Positions 25,770 through 34,820 of a stretch of 64,000 bases of DNA are shown piece by piece; position 1 is the first letter of the stretch; every line of letters starts with the position of its first letter. The notes under the pieces are model-generated. The model did not search any database, had not been told where the DNA came from, and worked only from the letters and a program-made list of their open reading frames with translations. The position numbers were made by a program, and so were the translations under genes. The DNA is from JAIOZK01 sp964468645 (GTDB taxonomy: Bacteria; Bacteroidota; Bacteroidia; Bacteroidales; JAIOZK01). Where the stretch lies: assembly GCA_964468645.1 (NCBI GenBank), contig CAYXUU010000016.1:34674-98673 (forward strand), in the 5' to 3' direction.

Positions 25770-27590
25770 ATGAAAAACAACATCCTCTTCACAATAGTAT
25801 TGATTCTATTATCTTTTGTTTCTAATGCTGATGATATTACCTGGACAGGTGCTGCGGGAGATAACATCTGGGAAAACCCTGAAAATTGGAACACCAATAG
25901 TGTTCCCACAGGAAATGATCATGTTACCATTCCTGAAGGCACACCGGATTGTAAAGTAATGGGCGATTTAATGGTTGTCAACACTATAAAAAACTACGGA
26001 AATTTGGAAATTACGGGAGGCAGTCCACATTTAAACAGTTTTCAGAATTACCACAATCTTGTTCTAACAAGGTTTTCCAGTTATAGTTCTGTCAGTTTCA
26101 CCAGATCAGAAATGACTTTTGAAAATACCGGAAGGATTACCACAAATGGATACTGTGAGTTTATTGTTGAAGGAACAGGTGCAAGTTTTTCAAATTATGG
26201 AGAAATTAATGTAAGTCATTTTAATGCGGATGTTGAAAACTTCGAGAACGGAGGTACTGGAGAATTATACTCCTCCATCGGGCACCTCAGTGACTATTTT
26301 GAAATCAATTGTACTGAAAACTTCAGCAACAATGGTAGAATCGAAGGAAGAACCAGTACGCACCAATATGGTACAAGTGTAAAAATAAATGCAAAAGTTA
26401 TTGAGAATAATGGAAAAATATTAGGAGGTAACAATAATATGGGATACACCGGTAAGCGTGCTGGTGATATTGAATTAAACGCAAACAGAATTGAAAACAG
26501 TAAATATGGTGAGATCAGAAGTGGAAGTGGGCAGAATGGTGACTATCATGGAAAAATAAGGATTAATACTCACAGAAACAATAACAAGGGAACAATTGCG
26601 GCAGGTAGAAGTTCCGATAAATCTTCTGCAGACAATACCACTGATGAGATATATTTTAATGATGTCTCCATTGCTGCAGATAGTATAATCATAAAAGGTG
26701 ATTCAGCAATGATAGAAGGAGATAGCATTAATTTTATTTTCAATTACATGAAAGTTAGTGATATCGAAAACCTTGCCAGCATTTATGCCGACCGGATGAT
26801 CTTTTTTCGAGGTACACAAAATGCAATTTTCGATTTTTCACAGAATGTGGGTATGGACATTATTTTTAACAATATCCACGACAGTAGTATTTATATTTAT
26901 TGCGACAACCTGGTAACACCACCGGAAGGTCTGAACTGGCCATTTTCTCCCTATCCCATTGTATTTGGATCAGACTTGTCGTATATAAACGCTTATATGT
27001 CATCCGACGTAGTTTCTGATAGTGCAGGCAGCAACGGAAATTTCCGGATCATCCTTCAGAATCAGAGTACGGCATCCAGATCCTTCGATTATTCAGTCAC
27101 CTCCTCAAAAGGATGGATTATTCCCTCTAGCGGATCAACACTCTTACTTGAGCCATTTGATTTTGACACCCTGATCATTGAATACAACATTCCTTTAAAT
27201 GCCGATACAATGATCGATACAATAACACAGTTACTTGAGGTGCCTGATGTTTTCAGTACTACATCCTTCTCATACATTCAATCATCTATTGGAACCATCG
27301 TTGGAATGTATGAACAGCAAATTCAGGACTATGGTCAACTTTACCAGAACTATCCAAATCCATTTAACAGGGAAACCATCATAGGGTTCCATATCGATAA
27401 AGAAGCATTTGTTACCATAAAAGTATTCGACCATACTGGGCGTGAAATTGCAGTGCTTGCTGAAACATATTATTCACCGGGCCGGCATCAGGTAATTTTT
27501 CATGCTTCTTGTTTGACTCCTGGAATGTATATCTATACCATTCAGGTTAATGATATTTATATGGCAAGAAAAATGATGATCATCAGGTAG
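25770..27590 (+). CDS. T9SS-exported beta-helix-like surface protein
   Basis: 606 residues from the ATG at 25770 (signal peptide MKNNILFTIVLILLSFVSNA); an upstream ATG at 25635 would add 45 residues with no sense as an export signal. The mature part opens with DDITWTGAAGDNIWENPENW, a common start of adhesin-like beta-helix proteins, and continues with Asn/Gly-rich parallel-beta repeats (IENNGKI, NNNMGYTG, IENSKYGEI) to about 350. The C-terminal ~85 residues (NYPNPFN, VTIKVFDHTGREI, GMYIYTIQ) form a type A T9SS sorting domain. It would be secreted through the outer membrane and surface-attached or released. No enzymatic motif is seen. Confidence 0.85.
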   Translation: MKNNILFTIVLILLSFVSNADDITWTGAAGDNIWENPENWNTNSVPTGNDHVTIPEGTPDCKVMGDLMVVNTIKNYGNLEITGGSPHLNSFQNYHNLVLTRFSSYSSVSFTRSEMTFENTGRITTNGYCEFIVEGTGASFSNYGEINVSHFNADVENFENGGTGELYSSIGHLSDYFEINCTENFSNNGRIEGRTSTHQYGTSVKINAKVIENNGKILGGNNNMGYTGKRAGDIELNANRIENSKYGEIRSGSGQNGDYHGKIRINTHRNNNKGTIAAGRSSDKSSADNTTDEIYFNDVSIAADSIIIKGDSAMIEGDSINFIFNYMKVSDIENLASIYADRMIFFRGTQNAIFDFSQNVGMDIIFNNIHDSSIYIYCDNLVTPPEGLNWPFSPYPIVFGSDLSYINAYMSSDVVSDSAGSNGNFRIILQNQSTASRSFDYSVTSSKGWIIPSSGSTLLLEPFDFDTLIIEYNIPLNADTMIDTITQLLEVPDVFSTTSFSYIQSSIGTIVGMYEQQIQDYGQLYQNYPNPFNRETIIGFHIDKEAFVTIKVFDHTGREIAVLAETYYSPGRHQVIFHASCLTPGMYIYTIQVNDIYMARKMMIIR

Positions 27591-27602
27591 ATATTTCAGT
27601 AC

Positions 27603-28343
27603 ATGGACCCAACAGCATTGCAATACGATAAAATGGCATCCATTTATTCCATGTTAATGGATGAAAGTCATACAAGATCAAGTTTCGATATTAAGATGAC
27701 AAAAATGCTGAACAAGGTCAAACCTGGATCCTCCGTCATCGATTGCTCCTGCGGAACCGGTTTTCAGGCTATCTGGCTGGCTCAAAAAGGATACCAGGTA
27801 ACCGCTGCCGATATTAGTGAAGGGATGGTAAACGAAGCCAGAAATAATGCTTCGCAGGAAAAAGTTAATATCAAATTTATTACCAGCTCTTATGTTGACA
27901 TCTGCAACAAAGTGGATCAACAGTTTGATTTTGCGATGTGTTATGGTAATTCCTTTGCCCATATAAACAGCCTGGAGATGCTTGACAACACAATGGCTTC
28001 CATGCGTAAAATCCTTAAACCGGATTGTTATTTCATGTTTGACATTCATAACTGGGAAAAGGATATTGACAATCCACTATATGACGGACAGGAAATAGTT
28101 ATTGAAAAAGACGGCCAGAAGTTTAAGGTCAGGTATGAGATCGAGATAAACGGTTGGTTAAAGAAAGGGTGTTTTACCACCATTATCAGAAACCTATCTG
28201 ATAATACAGTGCAGAAATTTGATTCTGACTTCTGCCCTGTTCAATACGTAGAAATCAAAAAAGCCATATTATCCAACGGCTTTGTAAATCTCGAAAAGAG
28301 ATATATAGATAATGACATGGGGTATTATGTTTATGCGTGGTAA
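27603..28343 (+). CDS. Class I SAM-dependent methyltransferase
   Basis: 246 residues. Motif I is SVIDCSCGTGFQAIWLA (about 39-55), followed by the acidic end of strand 2 (VTAADIS) and a motif resembling post-I DFAMCYGNSFAHI. The protein is cytoplasmic and looks like the glycine/sarcosine N-methyltransferase-type superfamily, but the target is not recognisable. The ATG lies 12 nt after the stop of the T9SS protein gene, so co-transcription is likely, without a functional link I can name. Confidence 0.85.
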   Translation: MDPTALQYDKMASIYSMLMDESHTRSSFDIKMTKMLNKVKPGSSVIDCSCGTGFQAIWLAQKGYQVTAADISEGMVNEARNNASQEKVNIKFITSSYVDICNKVDQQFDFAMCYGNSFAHINSLEMLDNTMASMRKILKPDCYFMFDIHNWEKDIDNPLYDGQEIVIEKDGQKFKVRYEIEINGWLKKGCFTTIIRNLSDNTVQKFDSDFCPVQYVEIKKAILSNGFVNLEKRYIDNDMGYYVYAW

Positions 28344-28350
28344 CAGATTT

Positions 28351-28493
28351 TTATAATGCGACTTCTCCGAAGTCGATGTCTTATCACATTTATTTCGTTG
28401 CTATAATAATTTGATCCCTCCGGGATCTAATACTAGCATGGATAGTCAGCAAAACATACAACCTGCTCACAAATAATTGACCTCTGAGAGGTC
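28351..28493. repeat. Palindrome cassette, copy A (three short stem-loops)
   Basis: Three hairpins with a 3-nt loop: CGACTTCTCCGAAGTCG at 28359-28375, GATCCCTCCGGGATC at 28413-28427 and GACCTCTGAGAGGTC at 28479-28493. Stems differ but the loop is TCC (or its complement) in the first two. The same set at the same spacing occurs at 34821-35020. Confidence 0.85.
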
Positions 28494-28629
28494 ATATTAT
28501 TGTAAAACAATGATGAGATGCTGATATAAACGTCTTCAGAGAAATCGTATTATCAATAAAAAAATAATGTCAGATCAGTAGACGCTTTACAGGTAAACTC
28601 ACCAAACTTTAAAAATGGATGGGAGCAAC

Positions 28630-29346
28630 TTAAAGCAGGAAGTTCTGGTCAAGGTATACCTGAAAACTCTCTTTATACTGCTCACTTACCGGGATATATA
28701 TATTGCTATCAAAGATGATCCTGTTTCTTTCAACCTCAGACACCCTTTTCAGGTTTACGATATATGAACGATGAACACGCATGAACAAATCAGGAGGGAG
28801 AGTTTCTTCGAGTTTCTTCATACTCATCAGTGTCATCTGTGGTTTTTGATTCAGCAGGTGGATCTGAACGTATTCTCCTTTACCTTCAATATACTTAATA
28901 TCAGATAGATTGATGCGAATGATTTTGTATCCGGCTTTAATAAACAGGCTTTCCTTATCACTTTTTATATCTGAAGGTTTGATTGCCTGCATATCAAACC
29001 ATGCCTTTGCCTTATTGGCAGCTTCAAGAAAATCGCTGTAGCTGATTGGTTTAAGCAGGTAATCAAGAGCATCCACCCTGAATCCTTCTACTGCGTATTT
29101 GCTATGTGCTGTAGTGAATATAACTTTGGGAGGGTCTTTTAACGATTTGACGAAGTCCATCCCGCTGATATCCGGCATATTGATATCCACAAACATCAGA
29201 TCAACTTCATGTTCATGCAAGAATGTAATGGCAGGTACCGCATTTTCAAAATGTGCTATCAGCTCCAGGTATGGTGTTTTCTCAACATAGGAAACGATCT
29301 GTTTCAATGCCAGGGGTTCGTCATCGATTGCAATGCATTTAATCAT
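28630..29346 (-). CDS. LytTR-family response regulator (first pair)
   Basis: 238 residues. The receiver domain (1-115) has phospho-acceptor D54 (MFVDINMPDISG) and the TTAHSKYA / LLKPIS switch region; the LytTR DNA-binding domain (about 135-238) carries the IKYIEGKGEYVQIHLLN and FMRVHRSYIVNL motifs. It would bind paired direct repeats upstream of target genes. Its start codon overlaps the stop of the LytS kinase gene by 4 nt (ATGA type), so the pair is one operon. No matching operator was found immediately upstream of its own operon. Confidence 0.93.
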   Translation of the reverse strand: MIKCIAIDDEPLALKQIVSYVEKTPYLELIAHFENAVPAITFLHEHEVDLMFVDINMPDISGMDFVKSLKDPPKVIFTTAHSKYAVEGFRVDALDYLLKPISYSDFLEAANKAKAWFDMQAIKPSDIKSDKESLFIKAGYKIIRINLSDIKYIEGKGEYVQIHLLNQKPQMTLMSMKKLEETLPPDLFMRVHRSYIVNLKRVSEVERNRIIFDSNIYIPVSEQYKESFQVYLDQNFLL

Positions 29347-30506
29347 ACTGGTACTGTAAGTTTTACATCGAAATCCTCAGTGGTTTCTTTTATTGCCAGC
29401 GTATAGTTTTCACCATATAGCAGATCAAGCCTGTTGCGTGCATTTGCTATTCCAATCCCTGATGGCCCATCATGTTTCTCAACAGGCGGGTTGCTATTCT
29501 TAATTTCAAAGGTAATATATTCACTGGAGCATAAGAAGGAAATATTGATGTAAGAAGGATGCTGATAGCTTATCCCGTGTTTAAATGCATTTTCGACGAA
29601 AGAGGTAAACAACAACGGAGGGACAGAAATTTCAGGCACCACCTCCGGATATTCAATCCTGATCTCAACATTATCTGAGAAACGTAATTTCATCAGGTCA
29701 ACATAGTTTTCAACAAACTCTATTTCTCTTTTCAGGGATATTTTTTCAGCCTGTGAATCATAGAGCAGGTGACGCATTAAACGGGATAATGTAATTGTTG
29801 AATCTTTGGCTTCTTCCTTATCAAAATCAATCAATGCATGGATATTGTTCAACGTATTCATCAAAAAGTGAGGACTGACCTGATTGCTAAGGAAGGCCAG
29901 TTTATTTTCAACATTTTCTTTTTCCAGGCGAAGACGTTCATGTTCAGCCTTGATCCATTTCATGGAGATCATCAGGCCTGTATCAAATCCCAGTATCAAA
30001 AAGGACAATAGAAAAATATTGGCATATGGTGGGATAAAACCTCCTTTTGGTGGTTTAGGTCCACCTGGCCCAGGGGGTATTCCGGGCCTTTGTTCCTGAC
30101 CGGGACCGGGTCTTGGTTCCGGGCCGGGACCGGGCCTTATACCTTCAGGCGGGAACCTGTCATGCACCATCATTTCCATATCTTCCCTTTCAGCTGGCCT
30201 CTGATTCACATGATAAATAGCCACGAAAAGCATCAGTATCAATACCCCGGCAGAAATAAAATAAATAACACGCTTTTCCCTGAAAAACAAATATGGTAAA
30301 AGTACAAAGCGGTTAATAAGAAACAGTATAAAGAGTAACAGATACTCCTTCCATATCTTGAAGATATGCGGCCAATCAATTTCGTCCTGAAAATCCCCGA
30401 ACACTAAAGGTATCCCAAGCAACAACACCCAGATAAATGTGATGATGATTGTTTGGAAAAGCCCTATCCTCTTAAACTTCCTTTTTAATGAATTAAAATG
30501 TCTCAT
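29343..30506 (-). CDS. LytS-type sensor histidine kinase with Pro/Gly-rich loop
   Basis: 387 residues. Four membrane segments (about 16-36, 53-73, 80-98, 162-181) with a Pro/Gly-rich stretch (about 121-155, e.g. PGPGPEPRPGPG) between the third and fourth, likely outside the membrane. The His_kinase domain has H213 in NQVSPHFLMNTLNN, followed by a HATPase domain. It pairs with the LytTR regulator downstream (4-nt overlap). The Pro/Gly-rich loop is not in the second LytS (35826). The signal is unknown. Confidence 0.92.
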   Translation of the reverse strand: MRHFNSLKRKFKRIGLFQTIIITFIWVLLLGIPLVFGDFQDEIDWPHIFKIWKEYLLLFILFLINRFVLLPYLFFREKRVIYFISAGVLILMLFVAIYHVNQRPAEREDMEMMVHDRFPPEGIRPGPGPEPRPGPGQEQRPGIPPGPGGPKPPKGGFIPPYANIFLLSFLILGFDTGLMISMKWIKAEHERLRLEKENVENKLAFLSNQVSPHFLMNTLNNIHALIDFDKEEAKDSTITLSRLMRHLLYDSQAEKISLKREIEFVENYVDLMKLRFSDNVEIRIEYPEVVPEISVPPLLFTSFVENAFKHGISYQHPSYINISFLCSSEYITFEIKNSNPPVEKHDGPSGIGIANARNRLDLLYGENYTLAIKETTEDFDVKLTVPV

Positions 30507-30526
30507 TATGCTCTAAATACAATATT

Positions 30527-30558
30527 CAAATGTAACACGCTTATCTGTTAATAACAAA
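30527..30558 (-). promoter_or_regulatory. Bacteroidota-type promoter of the first LytS/LytTR pair
   Basis: On the minus strand TTTG (30558-30555), a 20-nt spacer and TACATTTG (30534-30527) match the consensus exactly, 20 nt before the ATG at 30506. Confidence 0.65.
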
Positions 30559-30574
30559 TAGTTCGGGAAAAGCA

Positions 30575-32848
30575 TCAGGGTGTCACAGTCATTTTATTTA
30601 CCACTGAATTGGCTCCTACGGTCAGCGCATAGAAATAAATGCCTGTTGTGTTATTGTTTACTCTCCATTGACAGGAATGCTCTCCTGCCGGCAAATAATC
30701 AGAAATAAGGGTTTCAACAATCTGGCCAAGAATATTGAATACCTTCAGCGTCACCTCTGCTCCCTCTTCCAATTCGAATTCTATTGTTGTAATATCATTA
30801 AAAGGATTTGGATAATTCTGATGTAATTCAAATGAGATTACACCAATATCATTAAATCCGGTCAGATAGTCCATGTTCTCCATTCCGAATGTTGGAAGCA
30901 TTGTGATAAAGTCACCGGTACCATTGGGATAGCGGCCGGTAGTAGTATCGGCTTTTTGCTGCAGGAAGCTTATTTCATCTATCAGTGCCATACCAGGATC
31001 GGATAAAACAATGTCCTCACCATCAGCTGACAATTTAAAGCTGGCATGAAGGCCTTGCTGTTCTTCATCATTATCAGCCCAGACGATGAGGTAGTCACCT
31101 GCATAAATTACAGTATCTGGAAATACCCACTTATCAGGTTCATCATTATCATCCGAAAGGTAATATCCGTCTAAATAAATATCCTCATCACCATTGTTGT
31201 AAAATTCAATCCAGTCATCATACTCACCGTCCTGATCGGTAACAGTATTATCATTTTTGGCCATAAATTCATTGATGACAAGGTCGCCACTGATGCTGAT
31301 ATCATAAAATTCGTATTCGGCTCGTACCGGTGAAAATGCTACTGCATTCTCATTTTCCGAATAAATGTAATACTGGATATTCGTAGAACCAGCAACTACG
31401 GAAATACCATATACACCATCTCCGGCCTGGCCATCCTCATGATTTCCATCATCATACATCATAATTTTATTGAAAATCCCTTGAGCACTTGAACGGTAAG
31501 CCAGGAATACATCTTCCCCATCTTCAACGCTTGTTGTAAACCATATTTCAGTGCCGGAGCTTACCTGTTCCGGTGTATGTGTCACGTCACTGATCCCGGG
31601 TGCTGTGTATTGAAATTCGGTTAGCGAATTCAGGTATGTTATCCGTGCATCCATCAACTGCACAATACCAATAATCCCGCCACCCGGGCCCCCTCCAACA
31701 GCATTGTAAACATTGCTAATGAAATTACTGTAAGTATAGAACTTGTTTTGATCAGCCTGAACATCAGCATCAATAATCTCCTGAAGCTCGAGTGCCCTTG
31801 TCTCATAGAAATCGTTTTCAAAGTTTTCTTCCATCATTGTTTTCATATGTGCCACATACATTTTCCGGTAAGTATCGTTGGTGAGTATTTTACTTATCAC
31901 AGGAAAATCATTCTCATTCATATTGGCATAAGGACTCAGTTGCTGCAATTGGGTAGTGTTCAACTGACCAAGTGTTTGATGTGATGTGAATACCCCGAAG
32001 CTTTCGTTCAAATCCCATGGGATTGGATTAAACCTGCCATTATCATCTTTATAGAGATAGTGATTTTGAGGATTGTTGATCGGGCCATCGAGGTTTACGA
32101 GAAGGTTAGAATAAGCCAGGAACCAGATATGACGATCGATATTCAGGAGCTGGTCAACATAAGTATTGTGGTTACTCAGGGTATCAAAAAAGTCAATTAA
32201 CTCATCCCATCCATCATCGGATTTCATATCGTAATAATCATAGTAATCGCTCGAATCAGCGCCAAAATACTCCCAAACTCCACCGGTTGGTGGGCCGTTA
32301 GTACTGATTTCACCCTTTACCCTTGTGTTTTCATCACTTCCGAAGTGGGTACGCATGAAATATTTATCGACACTCTGGTCGCTTGTATATATTCCCAGGT
32401 GGGTACCGTTAATATATACATTGGCATAATTTGACAGGCTTGCCGGAAAGTACTTCCTTGCAATCTCATAACTCAAAGTTTCCCTTACAAGGGTGGGATC
32501 TTTAAAAGCATTAGCCAGCTTAAGTGTCCCATAACCTTCTATTAATTGATTATCGATGATGTGATCCAGTTTGATATTCAATGGGTTTTTAACCTGATTT
32601 GGCCGATAGGAGCTATTCCCTTTATAACGCACACCAACACTATCAAAAACCTCTCCGTTAACCGAAACTGTTCCCACCAATCTCTCTTCATCACCGGCAG
32701 CGTAAAGCTGGTCCAACAGATAATCCCAGTTCGATTCCTCAAAAGTTATTTCGATGGTATTGATCGTATTAATATCATAAAAATCCTGGCTGTAGATACA
32801 GCTGCCTGTTCCAAAAAATGCTACTATTAAAAAAATCAAATTCTTCAT
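30575..32848 (-). CDS. CotH kinase-family protein with lamin-tail domain and T9SS sorting signal
   Basis: 757 residues. Signal peptide (about 1-21), then a CotH-like kinase fold (about 25-400) with GVRYKGNSSYRPNQVKNPL, NGTHLGIYTSDQSVDKYF and RFNPIPWDLNESFG, typical of the spore-coat-protein-H superfamily found in secreted Bacteroidota proteins. A lamin tail (LTD) domain lies about 520-640 (VINEFMAKN, WIEFYNNGDEDIYLDGYYLSD). The last 85 residues (NYPNPFND, TLKVFNILGQIVETL, GIYFYAL) are a type A T9SS sorting domain. It would be exported to the surface. CotH-like proteins phosphorylate proteins, but the substrate here is unknown. It follows the DUF1566 protein gene 11 nt downstream on the same strand. 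Confidence 0.9.
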   Translation of the reverse strand: MKNLIFLIVAFFGTGSCIYSQDFYDINTINTIEITFEESNWDYLLDQLYAAGDEERLVGTVSVNGEVFDSVGVRYKGNSSYRPNQVKNPLNIKLDHIIDNQLIEGYGTLKLANAFKDPTLVRETLSYEIARKYFPASLSNYANVYINGTHLGIYTSDQSVDKYFMRTHFGSDENTRVKGEISTNGPPTGGVWEYFGADSSDYYDYYDMKSDDGWDELIDFFDTLSNHNTYVDQLLNIDRHIWFLAYSNLLVNLDGPINNPQNHYLYKDDNGRFNPIPWDLNESFGVFTSHQTLGQLNTTQLQQLSPYANMNENDFPVISKILTNDTYRKMYVAHMKTMMEENFENDFYETRALELQEIIDADVQADQNKFYTYSNFISNVYNAVGGGPGGGIIGIVQLMDARITYLNSLTEFQYTAPGISDVTHTPEQVSSGTEIWFTTSVEDGEDVFLAYRSSAQGIFNKIMMYDDGNHEDGQAGDGVYGISVVAGSTNIQYYIYSENENAVAFSPVRAEYEFYDISISGDLVINEFMAKNDNTVTDQDGEYDDWIEFYNNGDEDIYLDGYYLSDDNDEPDKWVFPDTVIYAGDYLIVWADNDEEQQGLHASFKLSADGEDIVLSDPGMALIDEISFLQQKADTTTGRYPNGTGDFITMLPTFGMENMDYLTGFNDIGVISFELHQNYPNPFNDITTIEFELEEGAEVTLKVFNILGQIVETLISDYLPAGEHSCQWRVNNNTTGIYFYALTVGANSVVNKMTVTP

Positions 32849-32859
32849 AATCTACATAT

Positions 32860-34431
32860 TTACCATTTAACAAATTTAGTTTTAAATACATCTGAAGATG
32901 CTTTAATGGTTAACAAATAGAGCCCTGGTGTCAAAGCACTTACATTAACCTTTATAATCCCTTCAGTCTGAATATCCTGACGATAAACCAGACGCCCGCT
33001 GGTACTATGAACCATAAGGCTTCCTGTTTGAAAAATATAATTCCTGCAATCAATGGTTAATACATCAATTACAGTGTTGGGATATATCTTCAGTTCATTA
33101 TTGTTTTCATTGATATCATGATATCCTGTTGAACTATCAGCATCTCTTACCAGTCTGACAAAATTGAATATCCTGATCACATCACCCTGGGGCCCGTGGC
33201 CATTTGGCCAGTTTTCAGGGTCTCCTGTTTTAGGATCACTGCGTTGAGCACCTGCTCCATGCACATCCATCAGGGTATAATTTCCCGATCCTGGAGGTTG
33301 TTCCATAAAACCCAGGGCTTCACCAAAGCAAACATAGGCTCCGAAACCACCAGGATTATCTTCCTGCCAGCTGGCGTGGGTAGTGCCGGTCCAGTAAAAA
33401 GGGTAATTGTCTTCACCGCCCTCGTCTGAGATCATGGTGCAATTGAAGACCGGATCGATAGCTGGTGAATTAGTAACTGAAGGGGCACGGGTATAATCAA
33501 CGATACTCTGCAGTTCTTTGGCATTGGGCAAACGCCAGTCGGAATAACCCGCATAAGTTGAATTCTCAGCATAGTTCAGGGCTTCTTCCCATATCATCCC
33601 TTCGCCATCGTCATCCAGTGTCCACATCAGCCTTGTAGCTTTATCTGTAATGGTACCATTACCATTATTCTCAAAATCATTAACTCCATAGTCGGTATTT
33701 CCCCTCACATACATGATATAGAATTGCTTATCCTCTGTTCCTCCCGGCATGGGCCCGGTGGGATATCCCTTAATCCTGCCATCTGCGAAGTTTACCCCAA
33801 ACATGGTTTCATCCCCTCCCATGGTCAAACCTACATAAAGTGTTGAAGAGGCCATCTGGGCATCAATCAGTCGTTCGCCAGCTGCAATATCACCATATGC
33901 AAAATCGAAATAATTGGTGTCGATAAAAGGAACAAGGTCCTCGGTATTTGTTCCATTGTACCCGCTTGGATCCTTTCCACTGAAAACAATCAGTGAGTAC
34001 ATTTCTTTGATAGAGGGAAGGCGCCAGTCGGTGTAACCGGCCAGGTTGAAGTCATCTTCATACTCCATTGCCTCCTCATACGACATCTTATCTTCGTAAT
34101 CGATATCCCCGTCACCATCCATATCAGGGCTTTTCTGCCACATAAGTCCGGTGACCAGGTCGGTAACTGTTCCATCCCCATTATCCTGATACGCAGGGGC
34201 ATTACCTGTATAATGCGCATCCTGGCCGTAAAAGGCTTCGCCTTGAGTAGGCTCACTAATTTCTATGATCGTGTCGTAACAAATTTCCTGATCGGTATCA
34301 ACAACAGGATATGTTGGAGTATTTTGGGTTAAAACCCGGATCGCCAGAAACAGAATGAACATCAAAGCTAAAACCGGTTTTAGGTTGATGTTTGTTATCG
34401 TTTTCAAATGTACATTTTGTCTTTTCATCAT
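32860..34431 (-). CDS. Secreted protein with two DUF1566/Lcl modules and T9SS sorting signal
   Basis: 523 residues. The N-terminus carries a hydrophobic export segment (about 20-36, LALMFILFLAIRVL). Two Lcl_C/DUF1566 modules follow: one around 80-165 (VTDLVTGLMWQKS, GYTDWRLPSIKEMYSLI) and one around 275-345 (ITDKATRLMWTLDDDGEG, GYSDWRLPNAKELQSIVDY). Near the end IYPNTVIDVLTIDC and GLYLLTIKA form a T9SS type A sorting domain. Such modules occur in surface and adhesion-type proteins; the function is not known. It precedes the CotH gene by 11 nt, likely as an operon. Confidence 0.87.
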   Translation of the reverse strand: MMKRQNVHLKTITNINLKPVLALMFILFLAIRVLTQNTPTYPVVDTDQEICYDTIIEISEPTQGEAFYGQDAHYTGNAPAYQDNGDGTVTDLVTGLMWQKSPDMDGDGDIDYEDKMSYEEAMEYEDDFNLAGYTDWRLPSIKEMYSLIVFSGKDPSGYNGTNTEDLVPFIDTNYFDFAYGDIAAGERLIDAQMASSTLYVGLTMGGDETMFGVNFADGRIKGYPTGPMPGGTEDKQFYIMYVRGNTDYGVNDFENNGNGTITDKATRLMWTLDDDGEGMIWEEALNYAENSTYAGYSDWRLPNAKELQSIVDYTRAPSVTNSPAIDPVFNCTMISDEGGEDNYPFYWTGTTHASWQEDNPGGFGAYVCFGEALGFMEQPPGSGNYTLMDVHGAGAQRSDPKTGDPENWPNGHGPQGDVIRIFNFVRLVRDADSSTGYHDINENNNELKIYPNTVIDVLTIDCRNYIFQTGSLMVHSTSGRLVYRQDIQTEGIIKVNVSALTPGLYLLTIKASSDVFKTKFVKW

Positions 34432-34517
34432 TAGCGTTTTTTTACATAATTACTTGCAAAGAAAATGACCAATGAATGAAGATCAAAGAATATTCAACGG
34501 ATTGGCAAAATTAATCA

Positions 34518-34655
34518 ATGAAACAGGTAGTTTACTATAATAATAAGGCCTTGCAATTTGTTCAGGAATATCTGATGGATTCAAAAGTAAGCCTAACAAT
34601 GAGAAATTATTATATAACACGCATGAAATACCGCAGTAAGGTGTCTAAAAGGTAA
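34518..34655 (+). CDS. Small basic ORF, 45 residues, unknown
   Basis: ATG at 34518, stop TAA at 34653-34655. The peptide is rich in Lys, Arg and Tyr (VVYYNNKALQFVQEYL, then RNYYITRMKYRSKVSKR) with an amphipathic composition that does not look like random AT-rich translation. It lies antisense-oriented to the neighbours in the 648-bp gap, upstream of a strong terminator at 34776-34808. I see neither a promoter nor a ribosome binding site. It could be a real small protein, a decayed remnant or chance. Confidence 0.3.
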   Translation: MKQVVYYNNKALQFVQEYLMDSKVSLTMRNYYITRMKYRSKVSKR

Positions 34656-34775
34656 AGTAAAAATCCTGTTGAGGATTTATACTAAAACAATGCTGAAGAG
34701 TTCGCTCCGTTAAGGGAATAGCAGATAATAACTGCGGACTTTCATTGGTTGCCTAATTGCGCTTTATTAATTCGG
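34656..34775 (+). ncRNA. Candidate untranslated transcript ending in an intrinsic terminator
   Basis: The 120 nt before the terminator at 34776 have no coding frame but contain several small self-complementary parts (for example GCAG and CTGC at 34722-34736). Because a strong + strand terminator exists with no annotated + strand gene in front, something on the + strand is likely transcribed: either a non-coding RNA or the small ORF at 34518. No known RNA family was recognised. Confidence 0.25.
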
Positions 34776-34808
34776 CCGGGACAGGAGCCCTACCTGTCCC
34801 GGTCTTTT
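34776..34808 (+). terminator. Strong intrinsic terminator (orphan)
   Basis: CCGGGACAGG (34776-34785), loop AGCCCTA, CCTGTCCCGG (34793-34802), then TCTTTT. The 10-bp GC-rich perfect stem with a T-run only on the + strand side shows direction. No conventional gene precedes it on that strand. Confidence 0.85.
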
Positions 34809-34820
34809 ATCAGATATTCA

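Noticed and set aside
30060..30170. Pro/Gly-rich low-complexity sequence as a tandem DNA repeat
   Set aside because: It is the coding sequence of the LytS loop; the reading frame is intact and the repeat follows codon units.
34656..34775. Naming the candidate transcript as a known RNA (6S, SRP, RNase P, tmRNA)
   Set aside because: None of the conserved sequence blocks of these RNAs was found; only a generic candidate is supported.
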